A DNA stretch of 50,742 nt from an uncultured Duncaniella sp. (GTDB taxonomy: Bacteria > Bacteroidota > Bacteroidia > Bacteroidales > Muribaculaceae): positions 1 to 50,742 of the forward strand of contig CAJUCI010000019.1 of NCBI GenBank assembly GCA_910584825.1. The letters run 5' to 3'. This document shows, in pieces, positions 15,644 through 24,079 of this stretch. The notes under the pieces were generated by a model. The model ran no database searches, had not been told where the DNA came from, and saw nothing but the letters and a program-made list of their open reading frames with translations. Position 1 is the stretch's first letter, and the number at the start of each line of letters is the position of its first letter. Position numbers and translations under genes: made by a program.

Positions 15644-16624
15644 ATGACACCGCTAAGATTTTCGGGTCAGTATCCCTCACGTCAATACGCAGTCATCACG
15701 GCCACACGCCGCCGCGAGGAGTCTCCCTTGCATTTCAATCCCCTCACTCTCGATGATATCCCACGCATCATGCCTTACCTGGAGTATGCCCGGGCGCATA
15801 CGTGCGATTTCACCGTGGGCGGTCTGCTCATGTGGACCGACTATTTCAACTATACATATGCCATTTACAATGACACCTTATATATTAAAGGTGTCACCGA
15901 GGATGATGTCACCCGCCCGGCATTTTCACTGCCGGTGGGTCGTACACCCCTGCAGGAGTCGATAGCACTGCTGAAGGACTATTGCCGCGAGAACGGATGT
16001 ATGCCGCTCGTCTTTTCGGCTGTGCCTGAGATGTATGTCGAGCCTCTGCGTCTGCTCGGAGCGACGGCTGTGACCCCGCTTGACGACTGGGGCGACTATC
16101 TCTATGACGCCGAGGCTCTTGCCACACTGTCGGGCAAAAAGCTCGGCAAGAAGCGCAATCATGTCAACCGTTTCATGGTCGAGAATCCGGGCTACACGTT
16201 CGAGCCTCTTACGCCTGACAAGGTGGAGGATGTGATGCGGTTTTTCCGTGATACACATCTGCCTTTATCCAAACCGGCACTTGCCGACGTGGAGCGCGAG
16301 CAGGTGATTCACGTGCTCGAGCATCTTGACCGCTACCCGTTTGAGGGGGCCGTGCTGTCGACGCCGACCCACAGCATAGTGGCCTTCACGCTCGGCGAGG
16401 TGATAGGCGACACGCTCTATGTGCACATCGAGAAGATGAACCATGAGGTCAACGGAGCGGGCGAGACCGTCAACAAGCTCTTTGCCGAACTCATGACCGG
16501 CCACCACCCCGAGGTGCGTTACATCAACCGCGAGGAGGATGTCGGCGACCCGGGCCTGCGATATGCTAAGGAGTCATACCACCCCGCCTCAATCCTTGCC
16601 AAATACAACGTCACGATGGGGTGA
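15644..16624 (+). CDS. DUF2156 (phosphatidylglycerol lysyltransferase C-terminal-like) protein
   Basis: The frame from ATG 15644 gives 326 residues, but that ATG lies in the terminator tail and the first 28 residues do not look conserved. A TTG at 15728, just before HFNPLTLDDIPRIMPYL, is the more likely start and gives 298 residues. The body has the two GNAT-like halves of DUF2156: an N-terminal segment with FTVGGLLMWTDYFNY, and a C-terminal one with LGKKRNHVNRF and a later YINREEDVGDPGLRYAKESYHP. This domain is the aminoacyl-tRNA-dependent transferase part of MprF. The stand-alone soluble form in Bacteroidota has no known substrate. No membrane part is present. It converges on the MATE gene with an 8-bp gap. 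Confidence 0.85.
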   Translation: MTPLRFSGQYPSRQYAVITATRRREESPLHFNPLTLDDIPRIMPYLEYARAHTCDFTVGGLLMWTDYFNYTYAIYNDTLYIKGVTEDDVTRPAFSLPVGRTPLQESIALLKDYCRENGCMPLVFSAVPEMYVEPLRLLGATAVTPLDDWGDYLYDAEALATLSGKKLGKKRNHVNRFMVENPGYTFEPLTPDKVEDVMRFFRDTHLPLSKPALADVEREQVIHVLEHLDRYPFEGAVLSTPTHSIVAFTLGEVIGDTLYVHIEKMNHEVNGAGETVNKLFAELMTGHHPEVRYINREEDVGDPGLRYAKESYHPASILAKYNVTMG

Positions 16625-16632
16625 CGAGTAGG

Positions 16633-17991
16633 TCAGGCGGCTGAGAGTGAGCGCATGCGGCGGATGCGTGAACGTATGCGGAGTATCATCAGCAGGGCGG
16701 CGGCCGAGAGTCCGAAGAAGAAGCCAGCGTAGAGGCCGGTCGGACCCATGCCGAGGGTGAAGGCGAGCAGATAGCCTATGGGCAGGTTGAGCAGCCAGTA
16801 GGAGATGAAGGCTATCGGCATGATGATTTTGACATCCTGAATGCCGCGGAGTATGCCCACCGACACGTTCTGCAGTCCGTCAGACAGCTGGTAAAGCGAG
16901 GCGAAGATGAGCAGCGACGATGCTATCTCGATGACCTCGGCGTTGGTGGTGAAGAGCGTGGGGATGATGTGGCGCATGGTGATGAAGAAGAGGGCCGCAA
17001 GGGCGTTCCACATCAGCACGAGATGATAAGAGGCCTTGGCTGCGAGCGAGAGCTGGCCTATGTCGCGCCGTCCGTAGCAGTGCGACACACGTATGGTCGT
17101 GGCCGCGCCGATGGATATGACTATCATGAAAGCGCAGTTGCCCAGGGTGGTGCTTATCTGATTGGCACTCATGGCCTCTTTGCCAAACCATCCCATCATG
17201 ATGCCGCTGCCCACGAATGCCGACGATTCGAGAAACATCTGCAGCGATATGGGCAGACCTATCTGCAGCAGCCGCCTGACGCTCGTGCGCGAGAAGTGCC
17301 GCATGGCAAAGTCGCTAAGATACAGCCGATAACGCTTGTCGCAGGCAAAATAGCCGGTGATGATTACGGCAGCTGTTATGCGGGCTATGAGTGTGGCAAG
17401 TCCGGCTCCCTCGGTGCCCATTTCGGCAAATCCGAGATTGCCGTAGATGAATACCCAGTTGAGCAGACAGTTGCATATGTTGCTAATGATGGTTACAAAC
17501 AGCTCGACCTTGGTATTGCCCACTCCCTCAAGGAATTGCTTGAAGGAGAAGAACACCATCATGAACGGCATGCTTATGATGAGCATTTTATAATATGGTA
17601 TGGCCATGTCGACAATCTCCACCGGCTGCCCGAGATGATAGAGCAGCGGGATGGTGGCGTATTGCAGCACTGCGATGGCGAGGCCGAGCACGACGTAGAA
17701 GAGGATGCCGTTCTGCAGGAGTGCTGACGAGCGTGTGCGGTCGCCCTGCACGAAGAGCTCGCCGATGAGCGGCGTCATGCCCATGGCCACACCGATGGTG
17801 GCGATGAAGAGTATGAAGAACACCATGCCTCCGAACGACACTGCGGCCAGAGGCTCGGGCGCGTCGCCTCCGTAGTGACCGACCATCAGGTTGTCGGCCA
17901 CCTGCGTGAGTATCTGGCCGAGCTGTGTGAGCACAATCGGAAAGGCCAGGGCGAGGTTGCGGCGGTATTGGTCTTTGTATTTCGAGAACAT
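16633..17991 (-). CDS. MATE family efflux transporter
   Basis: A 452-residue inner-membrane protein with about 12 hydrophobic segments in two homologous halves, starting with RRNLALAFPIVLTQLGQILTQVADNLMVGHYG, the first MatE repeat. Such transporters export cationic compounds or metabolites using Na+ or H+ gradients; the substrate cannot be read. It is the third gene of a minus-strand group, 29 bp after a YfcE-type phosphoesterase. Codon use and GC match its neighbours. Confidence 0.95.
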   Translation of the reverse strand: MFSKYKDQYRRNLALAFPIVLTQLGQILTQVADNLMVGHYGGDAPEPLAAVSFGGMVFFILFIATIGVAMGMTPLIGELFVQGDRTRSSALLQNGILFYVVLGLAIAVLQYATIPLLYHLGQPVEIVDMAIPYYKMLIISMPFMMVFFSFKQFLEGVGNTKVELFVTIISNICNCLLNWVFIYGNLGFAEMGTEGAGLATLIARITAAVIITGYFACDKRYRLYLSDFAMRHFSRTSVRRLLQIGLPISLQMFLESSAFVGSGIMMGWFGKEAMSANQISTTLGNCAFMIVISIGAATTIRVSHCYGRRDIGQLSLAAKASYHLVLMWNALAALFFITMRHIIPTLFTTNAEVIEIASSLLIFASLYQLSDGLQNVSVGILRGIQDVKIIMPIAFISYWLLNLPIGYLLAFTLGMGPTGLYAGFFFGLSAAALLMILRIRSRIRRMRSLSAA

Positions 17992-18020
17992 TGTGTGATA
18001 CGAGGTTTATTATACGGTGT

Positions 18021-18524
18021 TTACGCTCCGCGCTTTCCCAGCTCGATGACGTCGAGGTCCTTGATTACGCCGCCGTCGAGGGTGAGGCGGATGAGTGTGC
18101 GCACCTGTTGCCAGCCGTGATAACCGGCGGCTCCGGGGTTGACGTGCAGGAGGCCGAGGCGATGGTCAGGCATCACCTTTAGTATATGGCTGTGGCCGCA
18201 CACCATGAGGTTGACGCGCTCGCGGCGCAGGTTGCTCTCCACGCCCGGGGCGTAGCGGCCCGGATAGCCGCCGATGTGGGTGAGCCATACGCGCACCCCC
18301 TCGGTCTCGAAGCAGAGGTATTCGGGGCAACGCTTGTTGACCATGCCGTGGTCTATATTGCCGTGGACGGCTCTCACCACGGGGCATATGCCCTCGAGGC
18401 GTTCGATTATTGATATGTCGCCCACATCGCCCGCATGCCATATCTCGTCGCAGTCGGCGAAATGTGCGGCATAACGGTCATCCCAGCATGAATGTGTGTC
18501 GGAAAGTATGCCTATGCGTTTCAT
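18021..18524 (-). CDS. YfcE/MJ0936-family metallophosphoesterase
   Basis: A 167-residue calcineurin-like phosphoesterase from the ATG at 18524. The metal-binding motifs follow in order: ILSDTHSCWD (D-x-H), HAGDVGD, VHGNID, CGHSHI and a final HVNPGA. These bind two metal ions and cleave phosphodiesters; YfcE-type enzymes are active on model phosphodiesters but their natural substrate is unclear. A longer reading frame to 18668 overlaps the upstream gene and lacks homologous sequence. The ATG overlaps the stop of the preceding glycosidase-like gene in ATGA, so translation is coupled. Confidence 0.93.
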   Translation of the reverse strand: MKRIGILSDTHSCWDDRYAAHFADCDEIWHAGDVGDISIIERLEGICPVVRAVHGNIDHGMVNKRCPEYLCFETEGVRVWLTHIGGYPGRYAPGVESNLRRERVNLMVCGHSHILKVMPDHRLGLLHVNPGAAGYHGWQQVRTLIRLTLDGGVIKDLDVIELGKRGA

Positions 18525-20587
18525 TTTCTCAGCAGATATATGTCGTGGAGGAGGATTATGGAGTTTACGTATGTGAGTGACAGCTTGTTGACCCCACGGC
18601 GGAGGCTGACGGTGATGGTGGATGACAGCCCGGTGTCCACCCAGTTGGCCGTAGTGACCACAGGGCACACGAGGATGCCTGAGTATGAGTCGTTTGTCTC
18701 GACAGTGCGCATGGCGGTCTCGGATGTGCCGTTGGAGTAACCTATGTTGAGGAAATACTCCCCGTCGGCAGGAGCCTGGACATAGAATGTCAGACGCGTG
18801 TTGTGTCTGGCTGCCAGCTCGATGTAATGCGAGGCCGTGGCCTTGTCACGGATGAGGTGGATGGGCGGACGGCGCGGCGTGATGGCCGTGGCGGGGATAT
18901 GTATGCGGGCCGACAAGGGGGCTGACACATGACTGCGCGGCGAGAATCCGCTCAGCCCGTCGGCTACGGGGACGATGTTTACGACGGTGGTGCCTGTGTC
19001 GGTCACGGTATAGTCGGGCGAGAGCATGCATTCTGACAGTATGCCGTTGAGGTAGACCTCGTAGGATGTGTTCTTGTCAAAGTTGAGTATCTTGCAGTTG
19101 CGCTCGTCGCTCCAGCGGGTGTTGGGCATGGCCGGTGCATTGGCCGGTGAGGCTACGGGTGTCTGCGGTTGCTCGTCGGAGAGGCGGTTGCCCGACATGA
19201 CTATGTCCACGCGGTGATGCCCTTCGGTGTCGGCACTTATCATATGTATGTCAAGGGGAGCGGAGTCTACCGCGAAGGATGCGACTTTATCGCCCGACCC
19301 CTGGATGTGGATGTCAAGCACGGCGTCGCGGTAACGCAGTCCCGTGAGACTGATGGTCGGGCCGAGTTTCTCGGGGACTATCGGCGAGAATTTCAGTCCG
19401 TCGGGCGAGAGCGACATGCCGAGAATGCCTCTCAGCATGAGTGCCGGCCACTGGCGCGAACCGTCGCCGGTGACACTCAGGCTCCATAGCGAGCCGACAG
19501 CCTCGAGCAGTACCTGCTCATTTCCTGTCATCGAGGCGGCTATGCCCTGTAAGGCTTGCACTTCGGGCCTGATTGCGGGTGTGATGCCTTCGGGTGAGGG
19601 GCTGACTAAGGGCATGCCCCGGGCCAGCGTGCGGCGTGACTCCATGAGCCGCGAAGACATCTCGGGGGTGGAGATGCCGAGGAGTACGCAGAGGGGGTTG
19701 GCCATATTGTCGGACGCGGGCGACAGGACGGGGTAGTAGCTGCCGTACAAATATTGTCCGTAGTGAGAGTCGGCCGGGACCCAAAAGGAGTCATTTATGC
19801 TGTTGCGCACATTGGTGGCATTTATCTCCCATTCCATTTCGGCCTTGAGCCTCAGCAGTTTTGCCATGCGTGCGGCCACCGACATGGTGGCATAGTGCCA
19901 TACGTTTGTGCCGAGCGCGACGGTCTGGTATTCATCCACCGGCGTCATCCATGTCGGGATATAGTCGCACGGAGGGGTGAGGTAGGATGGGAGGCCGTGG
20001 ATAAGTCTGCCGTCGGCCCTCAGTGTGGACGCTTCTTTAAAATATGTGGTGTTGATTACCTTGTATGCCTCCTTGAGCCAGGCGTTGGAGCCGGTGGCGC
20101 AATATACCTCCCATGCCGCGGCGGCCCAAGCCTCGTTGGCGGCACGTATCGGGTAGGAGGGGTGACTGACCGTGCCGTTGCTGACCATTGAGCGCAGCGA
20201 CTGCATGGCTTGTTGAGGGTCGAGCAGTGCGCCGGCAAGGTATATGTCAAGTGCGGTAAGCGTGGTGTCAGCACGCTCGCTCATGCCCAGGGCAAACAGT
20301 GCGTCGGCCATTCGTGAGCCTGAGCGTAACGCGGGGGCGGCCTGTGATTCGGTGCTGTCAATGAGCGCATTGGTGTTGACCGACATGGCGGCATATACCG
20401 AATCGGGCAGGTATTCGTGTCCGTTAATCACGATGCTGTCGGTGTACACCTCTATGTCACCGGCGGCATATATCGCATCTATCGGCAGGGAGGGACGCGT
20501 GCACCCCAACACTGACATCAATATCAGTGCTGACATGACGAGCCGCAACAGTCGACGGCCTGCGGTATGTCGGGTGGCGATGAGCAT
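18521..20587 (-). CDS. Six-hairpin glycosidase-like lipoprotein
   Basis: A 688-residue lipoprotein with lipobox VLGC (Cys29). Residues about 80-400 are helical and rich in Trp, Asn and Tyr (NEAWAAAAWEVYCATGSNAW, DEYQTVALGTNVWHYATM, NDSFWVPADSHYGQYLYG) like (alpha/alpha)6 barrel glycosidases of the GH63/trehalase/MGH1 type. A beta-rich part follows, and about 585-688 resembles a CBM6/CBM35 sandwich (YIELAARHNTRLTFYVQAP, then INIGYSNG-like LNIGYSNG, and VSLRRGVNKLSL). It is probably a surface or periplasmic glycan enzyme. Acidic catalytic residues could not be fixed, so activity is uncertain. No SusCD pair is near; instead it leads a group with a phosphoesterase and a MATE exporter. Confidence 0.6.
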   Translation of the reverse strand: MLIATRHTAGRRLLRLVMSALILMSVLGCTRPSLPIDAIYAAGDIEVYTDSIVINGHEYLPDSVYAAMSVNTNALIDSTESQAAPALRSGSRMADALFALGMSERADTTLTALDIYLAGALLDPQQAMQSLRSMVSNGTVSHPSYPIRAANEAWAAAAWEVYCATGSNAWLKEAYKVINTTYFKEASTLRADGRLIHGLPSYLTPPCDYIPTWMTPVDEYQTVALGTNVWHYATMSVAARMAKLLRLKAEMEWEINATNVRNSINDSFWVPADSHYGQYLYGSYYPVLSPASDNMANPLCVLLGISTPEMSSRLMESRRTLARGMPLVSPSPEGITPAIRPEVQALQGIAASMTGNEQVLLEAVGSLWSLSVTGDGSRQWPALMLRGILGMSLSPDGLKFSPIVPEKLGPTISLTGLRYRDAVLDIHIQGSGDKVASFAVDSAPLDIHMISADTEGHHRVDIVMSGNRLSDEQPQTPVASPANAPAMPNTRWSDERNCKILNFDKNTSYEVYLNGILSECMLSPDYTVTDTGTTVVNIVPVADGLSGFSPRSHVSAPLSARIHIPATAITPRRPPIHLIRDKATASHYIELAARHNTRLTFYVQAPADGEYFLNIGYSNGTSETAMRTVETNDSYSGILVCPVVTTANWVDTGLSSTITVSLRRGVNKLSLTYVNSIILLHDIYLLRK

Positions 20588-20643
20588 CGATGACGCTTTG
20601 GGGATGCGGGTTTAGGTGTATATATTGCTTAACGGACACAACA

Positions 20644-20689
20644 ATAACGATGAGAATTCCGTGATGTGTGCGGATATCCTCACCGTTAT
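20644..20689 (-). terminator. Hairpin downstream of rpsU
   Basis: Arms 20644-20654 and 20679-20689 pair over 11 bp with one mismatch (core ATAACG / CGTTAT). On the minus strand it is followed by TGTTGTGTC. It lies 130 nt after rpsU and before the glycosidase-like gene, so it may end the rpsU transcript. Confidence 0.4.
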
Positions 20690-20821
20690 CGGTGTTATGG
20701 ATAATTCAAATAATTTCAGGTGGGTTTCCTTACTCGGTGTGCTTACCTCCTTTCGGTTAGTTAGCTTTCGGGGTAAAGGTTCGCTTGTGTGATGATGCTT
20801 TCGCTGCCGAAAGGGGCGAGA

Positions 20822-21013
20822 TTACTCCTCGTTGGTGCGGAGCTGCTGTACGTACACAGCCTTCATCATCTTCTTGCGGTTGGTCACCGAGGGCTTCTCG
20901 AAGGCCTGACGTGAGCGGAGCTCGCGTACGATGCCGGTCTTCTCAAATTTGCGCTTGAACTTCTTCAGAGCCTTCTCGATGCTCTCACCATCTTTTACTT
21001 GTACGATGATCAT
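20822..21013 (-). CDS. rpsU: 30S ribosomal protein S21
   Basis: A 63-residue basic protein, MIIVQVKDGESIEKALKKFK at the start, with the S21 pattern of a short strand followed by a long basic helix. S21 (bS21) sits near the 3' end of 16S rRNA in the 30S subunit. In Bacteroidota bS21 has been linked to keeping the anti-Shine-Dalgarno sequence hidden, which fits the lack of SD sequences seen here. It is monocistronic with a good promoter at 21061-21091. Confidence 0.97.
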   Translation of the reverse strand: MIIVQVKDGESIEKALKKFKRKFEKTGIVRELRSRQAFEKPSVTNRKKMMKAVYVQQLRTNEE

Positions 21014-21060
21014 GTTGGTATTTGTGTTACTTTGGTTGTTGATTTTTTAAATTAGCGGGG

Positions 21061-21091
21061 CAAAATTACAAAAAACTTTCCTAACCGCAAA
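21061..21091 (-). promoter_or_regulatory. rpsU promoter with -7 and -33 elements
   Basis: On the minus strand a TTTG (-33, 21088-21091) and TAATTTTG (-7, 21061-21068) are separated by 19 bp, the usual Bacteroidota spacing. The -7 element lies 47 bp before the rpsU ATG. Confidence 0.65.
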
Positions 21092-21166
21092 GTAAAATCG
21101 GATTATTTGTGGAAAAGTTGATGATGTTTAAGGCTTTAAGCGGAGTGTGACGGTGTGTGCCGACCG

Positions 21167-21994
21167 TCAGTCAAAGTGGGCGGCGATGTCAAGGGCCACG
21201 GAGGGGAGGGTGTTGGGGCCGATGGTGCGGGTGGCGGCACGGAGCACTTCGGGGAGGGCGTTGGCCACGGCCACCGACTCGTCGGCTACGGCAAACATGG
21301 GCAGGTCGTTGAGGTGGTCGCCGTAGACTGTGACGCGCTCGGCTCCGAGCATGGCTTTGAGGCGGAGCACGGCTGCGGCCTTGGATATGCCCGCGCGGAA
21401 CACCTCTATATATGACTGACGGGGATTGAACAGGTCGGGGTAGGCTGATACTGACAGGGTCGGGTCAGCGTTGAGTTCATCGGCCAGCGCGCGGATGTCG
21501 GGTGTCGCGCCTATGCCGAGCATGAGTATGGTGGCCTTGCCCGGTTCGGGGCGGAATGGTTCGGGACGGAAGATGAACTTTTTGAGTTCGAGCGACTTGC
21601 GCTCGGCGTAGAATCGCTCCTCCTCGGCCGTAAGCCCGGGCGCGTGAAGCACCTGCATATTACCGTCTTCACACAGGTTGTAGACAAACGGGTTGATGCC
21701 GTGGCTGAGAAACCGTTCCTCTAACAGCCGGGCCGAGTCGTCTGACAGCGTGAGCGGGTCGATGTAGCGGTGGGTCGAGCGGTCCCACATCGCGGCACCT
21801 GTGAGTACGATGGCCGGTATGGTGGTGAGGGTGTCGCGCAACAGCGGCTCGACAGTGGCCGGTGTGCGGGCTGTGGCCACGGTGATTGACGCGCCGCGCC
21901 GCGAGAGGTCGGTGATGATGCGCGCGCTCTCGTCGCTGACACGGCTGTCGGGGCCGAGAAGTGTGCCGTCAAGGTCGGTGATGAAAAGGTGCAA
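21167..21994 (-). CDS. Cof-type HAD-superfamily phosphatase
   Basis: A 275-residue cytoplasmic hydrolase. Motif I FITDLDGTLLGPDSR is at residues 4-18 with the nucleophile Asp. Motif II is TVATART, the conserved Lys sits in GISKAAAVLRL, and motif III/IV is YGDHLNDLPMFAVAD. The insert between motifs II and III is a Cof-type C2 cap, typical of sugar phosphate or cofactor phosphatases; the substrate is unknown. The start is TTG (21994), directly before HLFITDLDGT. The 35-bp AT-rich repeat abuts the start. It follows the helicase gene on the same strand by 38 bp. Confidence 0.92.
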   Translation of the reverse strand: MHLFITDLDGTLLGPDSRVSDESARIITDLSRRGASITVATARTPATVEPLLRDTLTTIPAIVLTGAAMWDRSTHRYIDPLTLSDDSARLLEERFLSHGINPFVYNLCEDGNMQVLHAPGLTAEEERFYAERKSLELKKFIFRPEPFRPEPGKATILMLGIGATPDIRALADELNADPTLSVSAYPDLFNPRQSYIEVFRAGISKAAAVLRLKAMLGAERVTVYGDHLNDLPMFAVADESVAVANALPEVLRAATRTIGPNTLPSVALDIAAHFD

Positions 21995-22029
21995 AAGAAT
22001 TTAAAATTTAAAATGGAAAATTTAAAATT
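21995..22029 (+). repeat. 35-bp AT-rich dispersed repeat, copy 2
   Basis: Identical over 35 bases to the reverse complement of 9808-9842. Here it fills the gap between the helicase stop and the HAD start, so it may affect the leader of the HAD mRNA. Confidence 0.75.
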
Positions 22030-22032
22030 ATG

Positions 22033-23349
22033 CTATTGCAGCAGCGATATTTTTGCGCGGGTGTTTTTGATGCGCTCTTTTGAGAGGGCGGCGGCGAGGT
22101 TTCGGGCCTTGGTGCGGGGGATGCCTACGAGCGCGGCATGGTCGCGGAGGGTTATGGTGCCGATTTCGTCGGCGGTGAGTCCCCCCTTGGCTATGAGGAA
22201 GCCTACGATGTCCCCCTTCGAGATTTTCTCCTTTTTGCCCACGTTGAAGTAGAGCGTGGCTGTGTCGGAGCGTATCGGGTCGGCCGAGCGGCGCGTGGGA
22301 GCATAGTCGCGGTCGGTGGTTATATAATAAGGTATATCCTCACCTTCTGCCGTGATGACATATATGTCGCCCTTGGCGTCCTGGCGGGCGGTGCGGCCAT
22401 TACGGTGGGTCCAGGCTTCGGGCGAAGTGGGCATGTGATAATGGATGACAGCCGAAAGTTCGGGGATGTCGAGGCCGCGTGCGCCGAGGTCGGTGGAGAC
22501 GAGTATGGGGGTCGAGCCGTTGGCCAGTTGCACGAGGGCGTTCTCGCGGTCGTTCTGGTCGAGTCCGCCGTGATAGATGCCTACGGGAAGTCCCTCTTTT
22601 TTCAGCGCGTTATAGATGCGCTCCACGCTCTCGCGGTGGTTGGCAAAGACGATGACGCGCCCGTTGGTGAGCGAGTGGAGCAGGTCGGAGAGCGTGGTGA
22701 GCTTGTCGCGCGAGGGGGATTCTACCCTCACAACCTGCATGCGACGGCGCGGGGTGTCGGACGCGCTGAAGTCGATGACCTCGGGCGCGGATGCCGGCAG
22801 ATAGTCTGGCAGGGCGGCGAGGGGTGTGGCCGAGGTGAGGATGACGAGGTGCAGGCCCGTGAGACGGCGGCACACGCGCTTCATCTCGTCGGCAAATCCC
22901 AGCTCGAGGGCCTTGTCATACTCGTCGAGCACGAGTGTCGAGGCTGTTCCGAGGTCGAGCTGTCCGCGCTTCAGGTGGTCGAGCAGACGGCCCGGCGTAG
23001 CCACGATTATGTCGGGGGTGACGGCGAGCGATGCAACCTCTTCCTGCATCGAGTGTCCGCCGTAGAATGCCACGGTCTTCAGTCCCATGGCCAGCGGGCG
23101 GATTACCTCGGCAATCTGCAGCACGAGTTCGCGCGACGGGGCTATGACCACGGCCTGGACATGGCCGGTGGTAGATGTAACGCTTTTGAGCAGAGGTATG
23201 GTAAAGGCCAGGGTCTTGCCCGAGCCGGTGGGCGCGAGGAGGGTATAGGTGCCGCGGGTGGCTATCTCGGCCATGCGTTTCTGCATGGGGTTAAGCTCTG
23301 TCACGTGGGTGCGGCGGTGTATGGTGTCAATAATCTCGCTTTGTTTCAT
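22033..23349 (-). CDS. DEAD-box RNA helicase with DbpA-like C-terminal domain
   Basis: A 438-residue ATP-dependent RNA helicase. The Walker A motif is APTGSGKT (39-46) and motif Ib is TPGR. Motif II is DEYD (142-145) rather than DEAD. Motif III is SAT, and motif VI is HRNGRTARQ. The C-terminal 75 residues (TLYFNVGKKEKISKGDIVGF and after) form the small RRM-like domain that in DbpA binds 23S rRNA hairpin 92, so a role in 50S assembly is likely. The start codon overlaps the stop of the glucosaminidase gene by ATGA, an odd functional coupling. Confidence 0.93.
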   Translation of the reverse strand: MKQSEIIDTIHRRTHVTELNPMQKRMAEIATRGTYTLLAPTGSGKTLAFTIPLLKSVTSTTGHVQAVVIAPSRELVLQIAEVIRPLAMGLKTVAFYGGHSMQEEVASLAVTPDIIVATPGRLLDHLKRGQLDLGTASTLVLDEYDKALELGFADEMKRVCRRLTGLHLVILTSATPLAALPDYLPASAPEVIDFSASDTPRRRMQVVRVESPSRDKLTTLSDLLHSLTNGRVIVFANHRESVERIYNALKKEGLPVGIYHGGLDQNDRENALVQLANGSTPILVSTDLGARGLDIPELSAVIHYHMPTSPEAWTHRNGRTARQDAKGDIYVITAEGEDIPYYITTDRDYAPTRRSADPIRSDTATLYFNVGKKEKISKGDIVGFLIAKGGLTADEIGTITLRDHAALVGIPRTKARNLAAALSKERIKNTRAKISLLQ

Positions 23350-23996
23350 TCAAAAAAGGAATTGTCAATGACCACATCCTCGTTTTCGTATGTGATGTGG
23401 TCGGGGATTTCTACTTCGATTACATGCACGCTCAGTTCGGTGACCTTATGGCTGAGCATGTTTTTATAGATGGTGAGTATGTTGCGCCCGTAATGCCTGT
23501 TCATGGCCCACCGTCCTGAGAGTGATTCCCACGATGTGGCCGAGCCACGGTTGACGTAGCTGAAACGCGGGTCGAGCATATCCTCGCCATCGGGCAGCTC
23601 GTCGCGGCATGAGTAGGCAAACAGGTGCTGAATCATCGCCGTCACTCCCTCGCGAATCGAGCCGAACGAGCAGCCTTTGTCGCCGCGCTTCTTTACGCCG
23701 AGGCCGCAATAGTTGTGCGACGTGGGCGGCACGGCTGTGCCGTTGTCAAACCTGAACCATCCCGTCTCGATAATCGCCTGGCACAGTGCGATGTCGCCGC
23801 GTATGCCGTAAAGCTCGCCAATCTCGTAGAATGCCTGGGCCACCTCGCGGGAAAATGAGGGGTTGCGGGCGGCGACATACTGGTACATGCGCTCAGGGTC
23901 AGCCTTTTGTGTGCCACGTATGGGTGTGGACGCGAGAGCCGACATTGCGGTCAATGCCAGCAGGAGTGAAAACGTGAGTCGGAGGTAGTGATTCAT
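23346..23996 (-). CDS. Secreted glucosaminidase-domain protein (peptidoglycan hydrolase)
   Basis: A 216-residue protein from the ATG at 23996, where a clear signal peptide begins (MNHYLRLTFSLLLALTAMSALA). A longer frame up to 24131 would run across the divergent lpxB start. The mannosyl-glycoprotein endo-beta-N-acetylglucosaminidase domain (PF01832, FlgJ-like) covers about 45-165: IGELYGIRGDIALCQAIIETGWF carries the probable catalytic Glu, and HNYCGLG is the second conserved piece. It cleaves peptidoglycan glycan strands. Its stop overlaps the helicase start, so the two are translated together. Confidence 0.9.
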   Translation of the reverse strand: MNHYLRLTFSLLLALTAMSALASTPIRGTQKADPERMYQYVAARNPSFSREVAQAFYEIGELYGIRGDIALCQAIIETGWFRFDNGTAVPPTSHNYCGLGVKKRGDKGCSFGSIREGVTAMIQHLFAYSCRDELPDGEDMLDPRFSYVNRGSATSWESLSGRWAMNRHYGRNILTIYKNMLSHKVTELSVHVIEVEIPDHITYENEDVVIDNSFFE

Positions 23997-24067
23997 GCGA
24001 TGATAATCAAGTACCTGTAATAACACGCAAGTTAGCGATTTTTCTTCAGACTGTCGCAAAAAATGAG

Positions 24068-24075
24068 TAAATTTG
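24068..24075 (+). promoter_or_regulatory. -7 element (TAAATTTG) directly before lpxB, possible leaderless start
   Basis: TAAATTTG ends 4 bases before the lpxB ATG. Transcription normally begins about 5-7 bases after this element, so the mRNA would start at or next to the AUG. No clear -33 TTTG is visible. Confidence 0.4.
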
Positions 24076-24079
24076 TGGC

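Noticed and set aside
16060..16075. A GGAGCGACGGCTG string resembling the REP head
   Set aside because: It lies inside the DUF2156 coding region, lacks the palindrome's second arm and the GATATGA end, so it is chance similarity.
22138..23469. A 443-codon open frame on the plus strand opposite the DEAD-box helicase
   Set aside because: It mirrors the helicase gene, whose motifs are clear. Its translation is rich in Gly, Val, Arg and His without any domain, which is usual for shadows in GC-rich genes.
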